Positions 29,753 to 29,895 of a DNA stretch of 29,895 bases are shown one piece after another. A program made the position numbers and the translations under genes. Below the pieces are notes generated by a model. That model saw only the letters and a program-made list of their open reading frames with translations, searched no databases and was not told the origin of the DNA. Every line of letters starts with the position of its first letter. Position 1 is the stretch's first letter. The stretch comes from an uncultured Prevotellaceae bacterium (lineage in GTDB: Bacteria; Bacteroidota; Bacteroidia; Bacteroidales; Bacteroidaceae), in contig UQST01000033.1 in assembly GCA_900543815.1 (NCBI GenBank), positions 1 through 29,895 on the forward strand, in the 5' to 3' direction.

Positions 29753-29895
29753 TGCGTATCTGGGCAGCGCCAAACGACAGACACCTCCATCCCAGAAGGG
29801 TCAGGAGTGTCAACTGAAGCCGTGCAATTCCAAGGCAACTGACAACAGATTCAGTATGACTTCTGCATCGCTGTCAACAGAATCAGTTTGTGAGG

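Larger units (their letters stand above)
29461..29895. other. Gene-free tail of the window
   Basis: No supportable gene on either strand up to the window end. It contains the 22-bp array and the 13-bp inverted repeat. At the very end is a loose repeat, CAACAGATTCAGT (from 29843) and CAACAGAATCAGT (from 29875), 32 bp apart; only two copies fit before the edge, so its nature cannot be judged. Confidence 0.5.

Noticed and set aside
29843..29895. Start of a 32-bp repeat array at the window end
   Set aside because: Only two imperfect copies are visible before the edge, too little to name.

Overview
The window looks like a chromosomal segment of a Bacteroidales bacterium, most like Prevotella/Segatella. 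This rests on four observations. Promoter-like sites match the Bacteroidetes -7 box TAnnTTTG and most leaders lack Shine-Dalgarno sequences. DnaK ends in a DFEEVK tail, and RecA sits behind a carboxyspermidine-dehydrogenase-type gene. There is an HU / 'smalltalk' / amidase cassette. Two huge secreted proteins carry GLUG-like repeats and the C-terminal tail typical of this group. Species cannot be fixed from the sequence alone.

Layout. 1-468 (+): the AT-rich 3' end of jetD, the nuclease subunit of a Wadjet anti-plasmid system whose other genes must lie outside the window. 481-523: a terminator hairpin. 567-2474 (-): dnaK, with a possible sigma-54 promoter and a pair of direct repeats upstream. 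2475-3078: gene-free, with a hairpin and a four-unit 22-bp degenerate tandem array. 3079-6027 (-): a three-gene run of an unknown 193-aa protein, a carboxy(nor)spermidine dehydrogenase-like enzyme and recA. 6309-9986 (+): a secreted CotH-kinase-family protein with an F5/8C-like N-terminus and GLUG-like modules. 10020-10095: a nested palindrome between convergent genes.

10146-13720 (-): the most interesting region, a tightly packed four-gene operon that I read as an ABC-three-component (ABC-3C) conflict/defence system. It encodes an unknown 173-aa protein, a 209-aa C-terminal-domain-type component, a 172-aa middle component and a 635-aa Rad50/SMC-like ATPase with a CxxC pair in its coiled coil. 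The first two proteins share a distinctive N-terminal GNPGTGNTFQ / NYNPNA motif. Divergent from it (13821-15235, +) is an HU-like protein, a 42-aa 'smalltalk' protein and an N-acetylmuramoyl-L-alanine amidase, behind a very good Bacteroidetes promoter.

15756-23661 (-): a mannan / high-mannose-glycan degradation cluster of GH92 alpha-mannosidase, GH125 exo-alpha-1,6-mannosidase, a transglutaminase-like lipoprotein and an unassigned clan GH-A glycosidase. No SusC/SusD pair or regulator is in the window. 24098-29242 (+): a 1714-aa secreted modular protein with three GLUG-like modules, a LamG-like domain and the same C-terminal tail as the CotH protein. 29243-29895: three strong hairpins, two of them inside an 88-bp tandem duplication, then a second array with an exact 22-bp period and a further hairpin. 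No tRNA, rRNA, CRISPR array or intact insertion sequence was seen.
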